Below are positions 52,832 through 60,976 of a stretch of DNA of 64,000 nucleotides, piece by piece. How positions within the stretch are numbered: position 1 is the first letter of the stretch; each line of letters opens with the position of its first letter. The DNA lies in NCBI GenBank assembly GCA_006738865.1, contig AP019701.1, forward strand, positions 4,026,001 through 4,090,000, given 5' to 3'. This DNA comes from Allostella sp. ATCC 35155. Lineage in GTDB: Bacteria > Pseudomonadota > Alphaproteobacteria > ATCC43930 > Allostellaceae. The position numbers and the translations under genes were made by a program. A model generated the notes under the pieces. It saw only the letters and a program-made list of their open reading frames with translations. It was not told where the DNA came from and made no database searches.

Positions 52832-54385
52832 TCAGACGCGGCGCGCCTGCCCCGCCCAGTAGCGCTCGCGCACGTCCCGCTTCAGCACCTTGCCGACCGG
52901 GCTGCGCGGCAGGACCTCCCAGAAATCGACCGACTTCGGCGCCTTCATCCCGCCGAGCCGCTCGCGGCAGAGCTGGACGAGTTCGCCCTCGCTCGCCGAC
53001 ATGCCGGCACGCAGCTCGACGACCGCCTTGACCGCCTCGCCCCACTTCTCGTCCGGAACGCCGATGACCGCGCAGTCCTTCACCGCGGGGTGGGACCAGA
53101 CGACCTGCTCGATCTCGCTCGGGAAGATGTTGAAGCCGCCGCTGATGATGACGTCGCGCTCGCGGTCGACGATGTAGAAATAGCCGTCCTCGTCGCGATA
53201 GCCGACGTCGCCCGTGTGGTGCCAGCCGAAGCGGGACGCCTTCGCCGTCGCCTCCGGGTTCTTGTAGTAGCCCTTCATCACGAGGTTCGAGCGGATGACC
53301 AGTTCCCCGCGCTCGCCGGCCGGCAGCAGGCGCCCCTCGGAATCCATGATCTCGACCTGGACGAAGGGCGTTGGGCGGCCGCAGCTCCACAGGCGCCGGG
53401 CCAGCACCGGATCGTCCGACAGGACATGCTCGGCCGGCGGCAGGATGGTGCAGAAGAAGGGCGCCTCCGCCTGCCCGTAGGCCTGGGCCATGACCGGCCC
53501 GAAGGCGGCCACGGCCTGTCGCAGCTTGTCGACCGACATCGGCGCGCCGGCATAGATGATGTGGCGCAGCGAGGAATAGTCGTGCCGGGCGAGCGCCGGG
53601 CTGTCGAGCAGCATGTAGATCATGGTCGGCGTCAGGAACATCGTCGTGACGCGATGGCGTTCGATGCACTCGAGGATGGTCGCCGGGTCGGCGCGCGGCA
53701 GGATGATGGTGTGCCCGCCATGGATCATGGCGGCGAAGGCCAGCGTGCCCGAGGCGTGGCTCATCGGGGCAGCCGCCAGATGTACCGGCCGCGGGCCGGG
53801 CGGCAGGGTCGAGAAGAGGCAGGCGAAGAGGGTCTCGTAGTTCTGGTTGGTGATCATCACGCCCTTGGAGGGGCCGGTGGTCCCGCCGGTGCTGCGGATC
53901 GCGACCACCGTGTCCGGTCCCTGGGCGATGTCCATCGGATCGTCCGGGAAGCCGGCCGCCCAGCGGTCGAGGCCGGGAGCGAGCGGCGTCGGGCCGTCGA
54001 TCGCCACCATCCCGCGGAGCGGCTGTGCCAGCCCCGGCAGCACCGCCGCGACCTCGTCCTCCAGCGCGGAATGGTGGAAGAGGAAGGTCGCGTCGTTGCT
54101 GGCCAGCGCGTGCGCGATCTCGGGCTGGGCGTAGCGGGCGTTGAGCGGCAGCCAGACCGCCCCCGCCCGCAGGATGCCCAGCACCGGCTCGAACGCGCCG
54201 AGGCAGTTCGGCGTCAGCGTCGCGACGACGTCGCCCGGTCCGACGCCGGCTGCCCGGAGGCCGTGCGCGATGCGGTGCGAGGCCGAACGGACCTCGCGAT
54301 AGCTCCGGCTGTGCTGCCGGTCCGAGAAGCAGGGGCCGTCCGGCGCGATGGCCGCGCCGCGGTCGAAGAAATCGATGAGACGCAC
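52832..54385 (-). CDS. AMP-dependent acyl-CoA ligase
   Basis: A 517-residue ligase of the medium/short-chain or aryl type. P-loop region IRSTGGTTGPSKGVMITN near residue 165 (with an unusual extra Gly), YGQAEAPFF near 300, GWHHTGDVGYRDEDGYFYIVDRERD and the C-terminal lysine PRSPVGKVLKR. It converts a carboxylic acid to its CoA ester. It sits 13 bases downstream of dctP and just before the citryl-CoA-lyase-like gene, so it most likely activates the acid brought in by the TRAP transporter. Confidence 0.88.
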   Translation of the reverse strand: MRLIDFFDRGAAIAPDGPCFSDRQHSRSYREVRSASHRIAHGLRAAGVGPGDVVATLTPNCLGAFEPVLGILRAGAVWLPLNARYAQPEIAHALASNDATFLFHHSALEDEVAAVLPGLAQPLRGMVAIDGPTPLAPGLDRWAAGFPDDPMDIAQGPDTVVAIRSTGGTTGPSKGVMITNQNYETLFACLFSTLPPGPRPVHLAAAPMSHASGTLAFAAMIHGGHTIILPRADPATILECIERHRVTTMFLTPTMIYMLLDSPALARHDYSSLRHIIYAGAPMSVDKLRQAVAAFGPVMAQAYGQAEAPFFCTILPPAEHVLSDDPVLARRLWSCGRPTPFVQVEIMDSEGRLLPAGERGELVIRSNLVMKGYYKNPEATAKASRFGWHHTGDVGYRDEDGYFYIVDRERDVIISGGFNIFPSEIEQVVWSHPAVKDCAVIGVPDEKWGEAVKAVVELRAGMSASEGELVQLCRERLGGMKAPKSVDFWEVLPRSPVGKVLKRDVRERYWAGQARRV

Positions 54386-54398
54386 GGCCCCGCTGCCC

Positions 54399-55418
54399 TC
54401 ACTTGCCCGCCGCCAGCGCCTCGGAGAACATCTTCAGCGCCTCCGAGCCCGGCTTGCCACGCCGATCGAGGCCTGCCGCCCAGTCGCGCCGGGCTTGCTG
54501 GTAGACCTCGTCGAGAACCTTCTGGTCCTCCGGACCGATCCGCGAGATCGTCATGCCCTGCTGCTTGAAGGTCTCGTAGCTCTTGGCGACGTCGGCGTCG
54601 GTCATCTTGCAGACGCGGCGGGTGGTGGCGTCGCCGACCTCCATGATCGCCTTCTGGACGTCGGCCGGCAGCTTCTTCCAGCGCGCCTCGTTGATGGCAT
54701 AGGTCGTGGCGATCCCGGCGAGCGATGCACCGGACGTCACGCTCTTGATCAGCCCCTCGAGCTTGTAGGAGGTGACGGTCGGTACCGGGAAGACGATGCC
54801 GTCGACGGTGCCGCGCGACAGGGATTCGCGAATCTCGGGCGCCGTCAGGCGAACCGGGACGGCTCCCAGGTTGCGCAGGGTGATGTCGAGCGCGCCGCCG
54901 ACCGACCGGATCTTGCGGCCCTTCATGTCCTCCAGCCGGATCGCGCCCTCCTTCGACATGAACAGTTCGTAGGGCGGATTGACGTAGCTGAACACGACCC
55001 GCACACCGCTGGGCTGGAACTCGTTCTTTGCGAGCCATCCGTCCCGCGCCGACTTCCAGAAGGCGAGCGTGCCCTCGCAGGAGGAGGCGAAGCTGCCCGG
55101 CAGGTCGACGACCCCGGACAGGGGCAGCTTGTCGGAGATGTAGGCCGGGACGATGAGCGCGATGTCGACGACGCCGCTCTGCGTCAGGGCCAGCATGTCC
55201 TTGGCCTTCCCGACCTGCTCGGCCGGGAAGTACTCGAACTTGACCCGGCCGTTCGTCGCCTTGGTGACCTCCTCCATGAAGTAGTGGGTGCCGTACTTCG
55301 CGAGGAAGTGGGTTGGCGGCAGGTTGTCCGCCAGCCGCAGGGTGATCGGGTCGGCCGCGAGCGCAGCGCCCGCCGCCAGCATCGCCGAGGCCGCCAAGGC
55401 GGCACCGCAGTAGCGCAT
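54399..55418 (-). CDS. dctP: TRAP transporter substrate-binding protein DctP
   Basis: A 339-residue periplasmic protein with a Sec signal peptide (residues 1-22, AAGAALAAD). The DctP body begins ITLRLADNLPPTHFLAKYGT, with the conserved carboxylate-binding Arg region (DMKGRKIRSVGGALDITLRNLGAVPVRL). DctP binds organic acids for the DctQM permease. The start at 55418 is preceded by GGGAAG. The gene lies 40 bases after iclR; a promoter (TTGACA) is embedded in the end of iclR and the regulator's palindrome sits between them. Confidence 0.9.
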   Translation of the reverse strand: MRYCGAALAASAMLAAGAALAADPITLRLADNLPPTHFLAKYGTHYFMEEVTKATNGRVKFEYFPAEQVGKAKDMLALTQSGVVDIALIVPAYISDKLPLSGVVDLPGSFASSCEGTLAFWKSARDGWLAKNEFQPSGVRVVFSYVNPPYELFMSKEGAIRLEDMKGRKIRSVGGALDITLRNLGAVPVRLTAPEIRESLSRGTVDGIVFPVPTVTSYKLEGLIKSVTSGASLAGIATTYAINEARWKKLPADVQKAIMEVGDATTRRVCKMTDADVAKSYETFKQQGMTISRIGPEDQKVLDEVYQQARRDWAAGLDRRGKPGSEALKMFSEALAAGK

Positions 55419-55433
55419 CGTTTCTTCCCTTCT

Positions 55434-55449
55434 GTTCACATATATGAAC
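55434..55449. promoter_or_regulatory. IclR-type operator before dctP
   Basis: GTTCACATATATGAAC has perfect 5 bp arms (GTTCA/TGAAC) around 6 AT-rich bases. It is in the 40-base iclR-dctP gap, about +14 to +29 from the inferred start of transcription, so a bound regulator would block RNA polymerase. The same arms and ATATGAACG core recur before dctQ. Confidence 0.65.
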
Positions 55450-55458
55450 GTTATTCCT

Positions 55459-56277
55459 TTATTCGCATGATGATGGCGAGCGGCGGCGCTGCTTGTCAAC
55501 CGGCGGCCGATGGCCCAGCACCTGCGACAGCCCCCGGGCGGCCTCGATCGCGGCGGTGCGGTAGAGCCGGCTGTTCTGGCGGATGCGTTCACCGAGGGAG
55601 GCGACCGCCAGCGCCGCCACGACACGCCCCTCGCCGTCGAACACCGGCGCGGCGACCGCGGCGCCGCCATCGGTGATCTCGGCGATCGACTGGGACCAGC
55701 CCTCGCGCCGCACCCGATCGAGGCGCCGGCGGATCTCCGCCGGGTCGGTCGCCGTGCTCGGCGTGTACGCACGGAAGTCCGTCGTGCGGAGATAGCGCTC
55801 GCGCCACTCCTCGCCCTGGAAGGCGAGCAGGGCGCGCCCGGCAGCCGAGCAGTAGAGCGGGCGCTCCTCGCCGATTCGGGCGATGAACCGCACCTGGTTC
55901 GTGCTCTCGATCTGGTCGATGTAGCTGGCGAGCGGGGCATCCTCCTTGAGCACCGCCAGGATCACCGTCTCTCCGGTCGCTTCCCACAGGCTGCGCATGA
56001 AGGGCCGCGCGAGCGTCGGCAGGCGCCGCCGCGCCATCACCGCGGCGGCGAGGCCGTACATCGCCGGGCCGAGGAAGTGCCGGTCCCCCTCGCGACTGGC
56101 GAAGCCCTGCGCCGCCAGCGCGCGCAGCAGCACCAGCAGGCTGCTCTTCGGCGCCTGCAGTTCCCTGGCCAACTCCGACAGGGTCGCCCCGTTCTCGGCT
56201 GCCGCCAGATGCGCCACGATCTGCATCACCCGGGTCAGGGACCGGGGGCCCGACGCTTCGCCCGCTTCACGCTCCAT
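55459..56277 (-). CDS. IclR-family transcriptional regulator
   Basis: A 272-residue regulator: N-terminal winged helix (RSLTRVMQIVAHLAAAENGATLSELAREL, KSSLLVLLRAL) and C-terminal ligand-binding domain (ATGETVILAVLKEDAPLASYI, LYCSAAGRALLAFQ, GGAAVAAPVFDGEGRVVAALAV). The start at 56277 has GAGGTGCGG ahead; a longer upstream frame is unconserved. It lies between the two arms of the TRAP/CoA cluster and very likely controls both through the paired palindromes, responding to the imported acid or its CoA product. Confidence 0.9.
   Translation of the reverse strand: MEREAGEASGPRSLTRVMQIVAHLAAAENGATLSELARELQAPKSSLLVLLRALAAQGFASREGDRHFLGPAMYGLAAAVMARRRLPTLARPFMRSLWEATGETVILAVLKEDAPLASYIDQIESTNQVRFIARIGEERPLYCSAAGRALLAFQGEEWRERYLRTTDFRAYTPSTATDPAEIRRRLDRVRREGWSQSIAEITDGGAAVAAPVFDGEGRVVAALAVASLGERIRQNSRLYRTAAIEAARGLSQVLGHRPPVDKQRRRSPSSCE
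55470..55499 (-). promoter_or_regulatory. Predicted dctP promoter inside the end of iclR
   Basis: On the minus strand a perfect -35 TTGACA (55499-55494) is followed after 18 bases by CATCAT (55475-55470; 4 of 6 to TATAAT). It reads toward dctP from within the last codons of iclR and ends about 20 bases before the palindromic operator. Confidence 0.45.
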
Positions 56278-56309
56278 CCGCACCTCGTCATGGCTGCCGG
56301 CGATTCGGC

Positions 56310-56341
56310 TTGACGCTCGAATCCACCACTCGCAAGATAAT
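56310..56341 (+). promoter_or_regulatory. Predicted dctQ promoter
   Basis: TTGACG (56310-56315) is followed by AAGATAAT (56334-56341), giving a -35/-10 pair with an 18-20 base spacer, in an AT-rich pocket. The palindromic operator begins about 18 bases downstream, matching the arrangement before dctP. Confidence 0.4.
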
Positions 56342-56358
56342 TTACATAAGTGCATATC

Positions 56359-56374
56359 GTTCAGAAATATGAAC
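56359..56374. promoter_or_regulatory. IclR-type operator before dctQ
   Basis: GTTCAGAAATATGAAC has the same 5 bp arms and spacing as the site before dctP, and here extends by one C/G pair to a 6 bp arm. It lies in the divergent iclR/dctQ region, 22-37 bases before the dctQ start. Confidence 0.65.
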
Positions 56375-56395
56375 GATGGACCAAGGGAGGGAGCG

Positions 56396-56980
56396 ATGGA
56401 CGGACCCGCGCGCGGCGGAGCCGGGGCGCTTCTCGGCCGGGCCGACCGGGCGATCGCCGCCGTCGAGCGCGTCTGGAGGCTGGCGGCCTCGGCGGCGCTG
56501 GCGGCGATCATGCTGATCGTCGCAGCGGACGTGCTGCTGCGTTACGCCTTCAATTCGCCCCTCTCCTGGGCTTTCGACCTCATCTCGCTCTACCTGATGG
56601 CGGCGCTCTTCTTCCTGGCCCTGGCCGATACCCAGCGCCACCATGGCCATGTGGCGGTCGACATCGTCCAGTATCGGCTGTCGGACCGCACGCGCCATCT
56701 CTGCCAGGCCGCGGCGCTGGCGGCGACGGCCGCCGCGTTCGCGGTGATCTTGGTGCTCGGTGCCGGAAAGGCGTGGGAGGCCTGGGCCGCCGGCGACGTG
56801 CTGGAGGGCGCGTTCGCGTGGCCGACCTGGATCGCCGCGGCGCTGGTGCCGCTGGGCGTCGCGCTGCTGCTCGCCCGGCTGCTGCTGTCGACGATCGGCC
56901 ACGGGCTCTCGGCCCTGACCGGACGATCCCTGATCGCCCTGCCGCCGCTGTCCGGCCGGGACGAGATGGGCGGATGCTGA
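56396..56980 (+). CDS. dctQ: TRAP transporter small membrane subunit DctQ
   Basis: A 194-residue membrane protein with four helices (AALAAIMLIVAADVLLRYAF, SLYLMAALFFLALADTQRHH, AALAATAAAFAVILVLGAG, ALVPLGVALLLARLLLSTI), the DctQ pattern including the RYAFNSPLSWAFD turn. Start ATG 56396 with AGGGAGGGAG ahead; an ATG at 56369 lies inside the operator and is less likely. Overlaps dctM by 7 bases. First gene of the plus-strand arm. Confidence 0.85.
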   Translation: MDGPARGGAGALLGRADRAIAAVERVWRLAASAALAAIMLIVAADVLLRYAFNSPLSWAFDLISLYLMAALFFLALADTQRHHGHVAVDIVQYRLSDRTRHLCQAAALAATAAAFAVILVLGAGKAWEAWAAGDVLEGAFAWPTWIAAALVPLGVALLLARLLLSTIGHGLSALTGRSLIALPPLSGRDEMGGC

Positions 56981-58260
56981 CGCTCGCCACCCTCGGGCTG
57001 CTGGGCGTCCTGCTCGGCATCGGCGCCCCGGTCGCCTTCGCGATGCTGGTGACGGGGACGGTCGGCCTCTACACGATCGGCGGCCTGCCGATGGTGCTCG
57101 GCATCCTGCAGACCGCGCCCCTCAGCACCGTCAGCTCGTACGAGCTGATCTCGGTCCCGATGTTCATCCTGATGGCCGAGTTCGTCATCGTTTCGGGCAT
57201 CGCCGACAGCCTGTTCCTGGCGGCGGCCGCCTGGGTCGGCCGGCTTCCGGGCGGGCTCGCCATGGCCACCGCGCTCGCCGGCGCGGGCTTCGGCGCCATC
57301 TCCGGTTCGAGCACGGCCTCGGCGGCGACGCTGTCGGCCACTTCGATCCCGGCGATGCTGCGGCAGGGATACGAGCCCCGCCTCGCCTGCGGCGTGGTCG
57401 CGATCTCGGGCACGCTCGCGATGCTGATCCCGCCCAGCGTGGCACTCATCATCTATGGCCTGATCGCGGACGTCAGCATCGGCCATCTCCTGATCGGCGG
57501 CGTGCTGCCCGGCATTCTCGTGACCGCCGCCATCATGCTGACCATCCTCGCGCTGGTCTGGCAGGATCCGGCACGCGCACCGCCGGGCGAGCGCCTCAGC
57601 CTGCGCGAGAAGTTCGTCGCGCTCCGCGTGGTCGGACCCATGCTGATCCTGCTGATGGCGGTGACGGGGATCATCTACACCGGCGTGGCGACGCCGACGG
57701 AGGCGGCGGGCATCGGCGCCTTCGGCGCCTTCGTGCTGGCGCTGCGGTCCGGCCGGCTGAACCGGAACGCGCTGGCGCACGCACTGAAGCGGGCGGCGCA
57801 CGCGACCTGCATGATCCTGATGATCATCATGGGCGCGCATGTCTTCGGCTACTTCTTCACCTTCACCCAGACGACGCAGGATCTGGTGCGCTGGGTCGCC
57901 GACCTCGGGCTCTCGCCCTACCTGGTCATCGCGCTGCTGATCGTCGGCTATCTCGTCCTCGGCTGCCTGATGGACCAGATCGCGATCCTGATCCTGACGG
58001 TGCCGGTGGTGCTGCCGCTCGTCGTCAGCCTCGGCTTCGACCCGGTGTGGTTCGGCGTCCTCGTCATCGTCACGGCCGAGGTCGGCATGGTGACGCCGCC
58101 GGTCGGACTGAACGTCTTCGTGGTCGCCCGCTATGCCCGCCGGCCGCTCGGCGAGATCTTCGCCGGCATCTGGCCGCACGTCTTCGCCCACCTGATCGTG
58201 ATCGCCCTGCTCGTCGCCTTCCCGCAGATCGTCCTGTGGCTGCCCTCGCACATGCAATGA
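56974..58260 (+). CDS. dctM: TRAP transporter large permease DctM
   Basis: A 428-residue permease with about 12 helices and the DctM signatures SVPMFILMAEFVIVSGIAD and GAISGSSTASAATLSATSIPAM, LIPPSVALIIYGLI, and a C-terminal MVTPPVGLNVFVV. It takes up an organic acid with sodium symport, using DctP and DctQ. It overlaps dctQ and the CoA-transferase (ATGA), so the four plus-strand genes form one operon. Confidence 0.92.
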   Translation: MLTLATLGLLGVLLGIGAPVAFAMLVTGTVGLYTIGGLPMVLGILQTAPLSTVSSYELISVPMFILMAEFVIVSGIADSLFLAAAAWVGRLPGGLAMATALAGAGFGAISGSSTASAATLSATSIPAMLRQGYEPRLACGVVAISGTLAMLIPPSVALIIYGLIADVSIGHLLIGGVLPGILVTAAIMLTILALVWQDPARAPPGERLSLREKFVALRVVGPMLILLMAVTGIIYTGVATPTEAAGIGAFGAFVLALRSGRLNRNALAHALKRAAHATCMILMIIMGAHVFGYFFTFTQTTQDLVRWVADLGLSPYLVIALLIVGYLVLGCLMDQIAILILTVPVVLPLVVSLGFDPVWFGVLVIVTAEVGMVTPPVGLNVFVVARYARRPLGEIFAGIWPHVFAHLIVIALLVAFPQIVLWLPSHMQ

Positions 58261-59483
58261 CCGCCCTCCGCCGCAATCTTCCGGGCCCGCTCGCGGGCGC
58301 CCGCATCCTCGACCTGACGACAGTCCTGGCCGGGCCCTTCGCCACCCATCTCCTCGCCGACCAGGGCGCCGACGTCGTCAAGGTCGAGGCCCCCGGCGGC
58401 GACATCACCCGCACCGTCGGCCGCTCGCACGAGCCCGGCATGGCCTCGATCTTCCAGCACATCAACAAGAACAAGCGCAGCCTCGTGCTCGACCTGAAGC
58501 GGCCGGAAGGGCGCGCGGCGCTGCTGCGGCTGGCGGCGGATTGCGACGCGTTCGTCTTCAACATGCGCGCCGATGCGATGGACCGGCTCGGTCTCGGCCC
58601 GACCGCCCTGCGCGCCGCCAACCCCCGCATGGTCTATTGCGGCTTCGCCGGATACGGCCGGGCCGGCGCCTATGCCGGCCGCCCCGCCTATGACGACCTG
58701 ATCCAGGGCCTGACCGCGATCCCGGACCTCGTGGCGCGCGCCGGCGGCGGCGAGCCGCGCTATGTCCCGATGTCGATGGCCGACCGCATCGTCGGCCTCT
58801 ATGGCGCCAATGCGCTTCTCATGGCCCTCTTCCGGCAGGCGCGCACCGGCGAGGGCAGCGCCGTCGAAGTGCCGATGTTCGAGGCGATGGCCCACTTCGT
58901 CCTGGTCGAGCACATGTTCTATCGCAGCTTCGAGCCCGCCCTGGGCGCCGCCGCCAACCCGCGCGGGCTCGATCCGAACCGCAAGCCCCTGCCGACCCGC
59001 GACGGGCACGTCTGCCTGCTGCCCTACAGCGACCGCCAGTGGCACGACCTGTTCGGCCTGCTCGGCCGGCCCGACATGCAGGCAGACCCGCGCTTCGCGA
59101 CCTTCTCCGGCCGGCTCGAGCACGTCCGCGAGCTCTACGCCTTCCTCGCCGCGGCCGCGCGCGAGGAGACGACGGCCCACTGGCTGGAGCGGTTCGCCGC
59201 GGCGGACATCCCGGCCGCGCCGATGAACAGCCTCGAGGAACTGCTGGACGACCCGCACCTTGCCGAAGCCGGGTTCTGGCAGCCCCTGGAAAAGGCCGAC
59301 GGCACCCGCTTCATCCACATGGATTCGCCGCTCGGCTGGCAGGAATGGCCGCGCGGAACGCTCGCGCTCGAACCTGCGCCGCTCCTCGGCCAGCACAGCG
59401 TGGAGATCCTGGCCGAGGCCGGATTTTCGCCCGAGGAGATCGCCGCCCTCGCCCGGGATGGCGTGACCCGGGTGGCGGCATGA
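58257..59483 (+). CDS. CaiB/BaiF class III CoA-transferase
   Basis: A 408-residue class III CoA-transferase. N-terminal RILDLTTVLAGPFATHLLADQGADVVKVEAPGGD-type region, KNKRSLVLDLKRPEGRA, and a probable catalytic Asp176 in MSMADRIVGLYGANA, which forms the acyl-enzyme anhydride in this family. It moves CoA between an acid and an acyl-CoA. It overlaps dctM by 4 bases and is followed by an enoyl-CoA hydratase, so it likely gives an alternative or second activation step in the pathway. Confidence 0.9.
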   Translation: MTALRRNLPGPLAGARILDLTTVLAGPFATHLLADQGADVVKVEAPGGDITRTVGRSHEPGMASIFQHINKNKRSLVLDLKRPEGRAALLRLAADCDAFVFNMRADAMDRLGLGPTALRAANPRMVYCGFAGYGRAGAYAGRPAYDDLIQGLTAIPDLVARAGGGEPRYVPMSMADRIVGLYGANALLMALFRQARTGEGSAVEVPMFEAMAHFVLVEHMFYRSFEPALGAAANPRGLDPNRKPLPTRDGHVCLLPYSDRQWHDLFGLLGRPDMQADPRFATFSGRLEHVRELYAFLAAAAREETTAHWLERFAAADIPAAPMNSLEELLDDPHLAEAGFWQPLEKADGTRFIHMDSPLGWQEWPRGTLALEPAPLLGQHSVEILAEAGFSPEEIAALARDGVTRVAA

Positions 59484-60184
59484 GCCGCCCGCTCTGCCGC
59501 GTCGCCGAGGACGGCGCCGTCCTGACGCTGACGCTCGACCGTCCCGACCGGCGCAACGCCCTCGACGAACCCCTCCTCCTCGAGCTGGTCGCGGCGCTGG
59601 AGGCGGCCGCCCCGCCGCGGGTGCTGGTCCTGACCGGGGCCGGGAACGCGTTTTGCGCCGGCGCCGACCTCGGGCCGCTCAAGGGCATCACCGATCCGGA
59701 GGAACGGCGCCGCGCCTTCGCGCCGCACGCCGTCCGCATCTCCGAACTGATCGGCCGGGTGATGCTGCTGCTCGCCGATCCGGGACGCATCAGCATCGCC
59801 GCCGTCAACGGGCCGGCCGTGGGCGGCGGCTGGATCCTCGCCATGGGGTGCGACTTCCGCATCGCCGCCGACGGCGCCCGGTTCTGGTTTCCCGAGATCG
59901 AGCTCGGGCGCGCGATCGGCGAGGCCTCCAACGACCTGCTGACCGCCTATGCCGGGCCGGCGCTGGCGCGCGAGATCATCATGCTGGCGCGGCGCTACGA
60001 GGCGGCCGAACTGCTGGCGCTGCGGCTGCTCAACCAGGTGGTGCCGGCGGGCGACCTGGCCGCGAGCGCGGCCGCCATGGCGGGGCGCCTCGCGGGCATG
60101 GCGCCGGACGCCCTCGCCACCGTCAAGCGGCGGATCGTGGCCGCCGGTCTCGCCGGCGCCCTCGCCAAGCCGTGGGGCCGCTGA
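59480..60184 (+). CDS. Enoyl-CoA hydratase/isomerase family protein
   Basis: A 234-residue crotonase, a little shorter than usual (about 255). Oxyanion-hole segments GNAFCAGADLGPL and GPAVGGGWILAMGCDFRIAA; Glu in FPEIELG and another in LAREIIMLARR occupy the places of the two crotonase glutamates, so hydratase activity is plausible. It overlaps the CoA-transferase by 4 bases and ends the plus-strand operon. In the proposed pathway it would add water to an unsaturated CoA ester. Confidence 0.85.
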   Translation: MSRPLCRVAEDGAVLTLTLDRPDRRNALDEPLLLELVAALEAAAPPRVLVLTGAGNAFCAGADLGPLKGITDPEERRRAFAPHAVRISELIGRVMLLLADPGRISIAAVNGPAVGGGWILAMGCDFRIAADGARFWFPEIELGRAIGEASNDLLTAYAGPALAREIIMLARRYEAAELLALRLLNQVVPAGDLAASAAAMAGRLAGMAPDALATVKRRIVAAGLAGALAKPWGR

Positions 60185-60187
60185 CGC

Positions 60188-60976
60188 TCATGCGCCGCGC
60201 CGCCGCCGGCCCGACATCGTCGACAGCACCAGCAGGAACGAGACGGCGGTCATCAGGGTGCTGATGGCGGCGATGGTCGGGTCGATCTCGTCGCGCAGCG
60301 CGGTGAACATGCGCTTGGTCAGCGGCTGGTACTGCCCGCCCGAGACGAAGAGGCCAACGATCGTCTCGTCGATCGCCGAGATGAAGGCGAAGACCGCGCC
60401 GGCGAGGACGCTCGGTCGGATCTGCGGCAAGGTGACGGCGAGGAAGCTGCGCAGCCGGTTCATGCCGAGGCTGCGCGCCACCATCTCCTGCGTCGGGTCG
60501 AAGCCGCGCAGGCCCGCCACCACCGAGGTCACGACATAGGGCAGGCCGAGCATGACGTTGGCCAGCACCAGCCCCGGGATCGTCGCGATCAGGCCGAGCT
60601 TGACGTAGACGAAGAAGATGCCGACCGCGACGATGATGATCGGCACCATCAGGGGCAGCATCAGCAGGAGGTGCACCGCCCGCATCAGGCGCAGGCGGGA
60701 ATGGACGATCGCATAGGCCGCAGCGACGCCCATCGGGGTCGCGATGAGGACGGTCGCGGCCCCGACGATCAGGCTGACCTGGGTCGCCTGCATCCAGTTG
60801 CGGCTGCCGAAATATTCGAAGTACCAGCGCAGCGACCAGGAGGGCGGGGGAAAGGTGAGGAAGCGCGTGCCCGAGAAGGACATCGGCACGATGATCAGCA
60901 CCGGGATCATCAGGTAGGCCAGGACCAGCACGACGAAGACGCCGAGCGCCAGCCGACCGGGCGAGAGCCGCCTCAT
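60188..60976 (-). CDS. Polyamine/spermidine-type ABC transporter permease (PotC-like)
   Basis: A 262-residue permease with six helices (GVFVVLVLAYLMIPVLIIVP first) and an EAA loop EMVARSLGMNRLRSFLAVTLPQ. PotC-type members have the SFSGTRFLTFPPPSWSLRWY pattern, seen here. The ATG at 60976 overlaps the PotB-like stop. Convergent with the hydratase gene with only 3 bases between the stops. Confidence 0.85.
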   Translation of the reverse strand: MRRLSPGRLALGVFVVLVLAYLMIPVLIIVPMSFSGTRFLTFPPPSWSLRWYFEYFGSRNWMQATQVSLIVGAATVLIATPMGVAAAYAIVHSRLRLMRAVHLLLMLPLMVPIIIVAVGIFFVYVKLGLIATIPGLVLANVMLGLPYVVTSVVAGLRGFDPTQEMVARSLGMNRLRSFLAVTLPQIRPSVLAGAVFAFISAIDETIVGLFVSGGQYQPLTKRMFTALRDEIDPTIAAISTLMTAVSFLLVLSTMSGRRRRGA

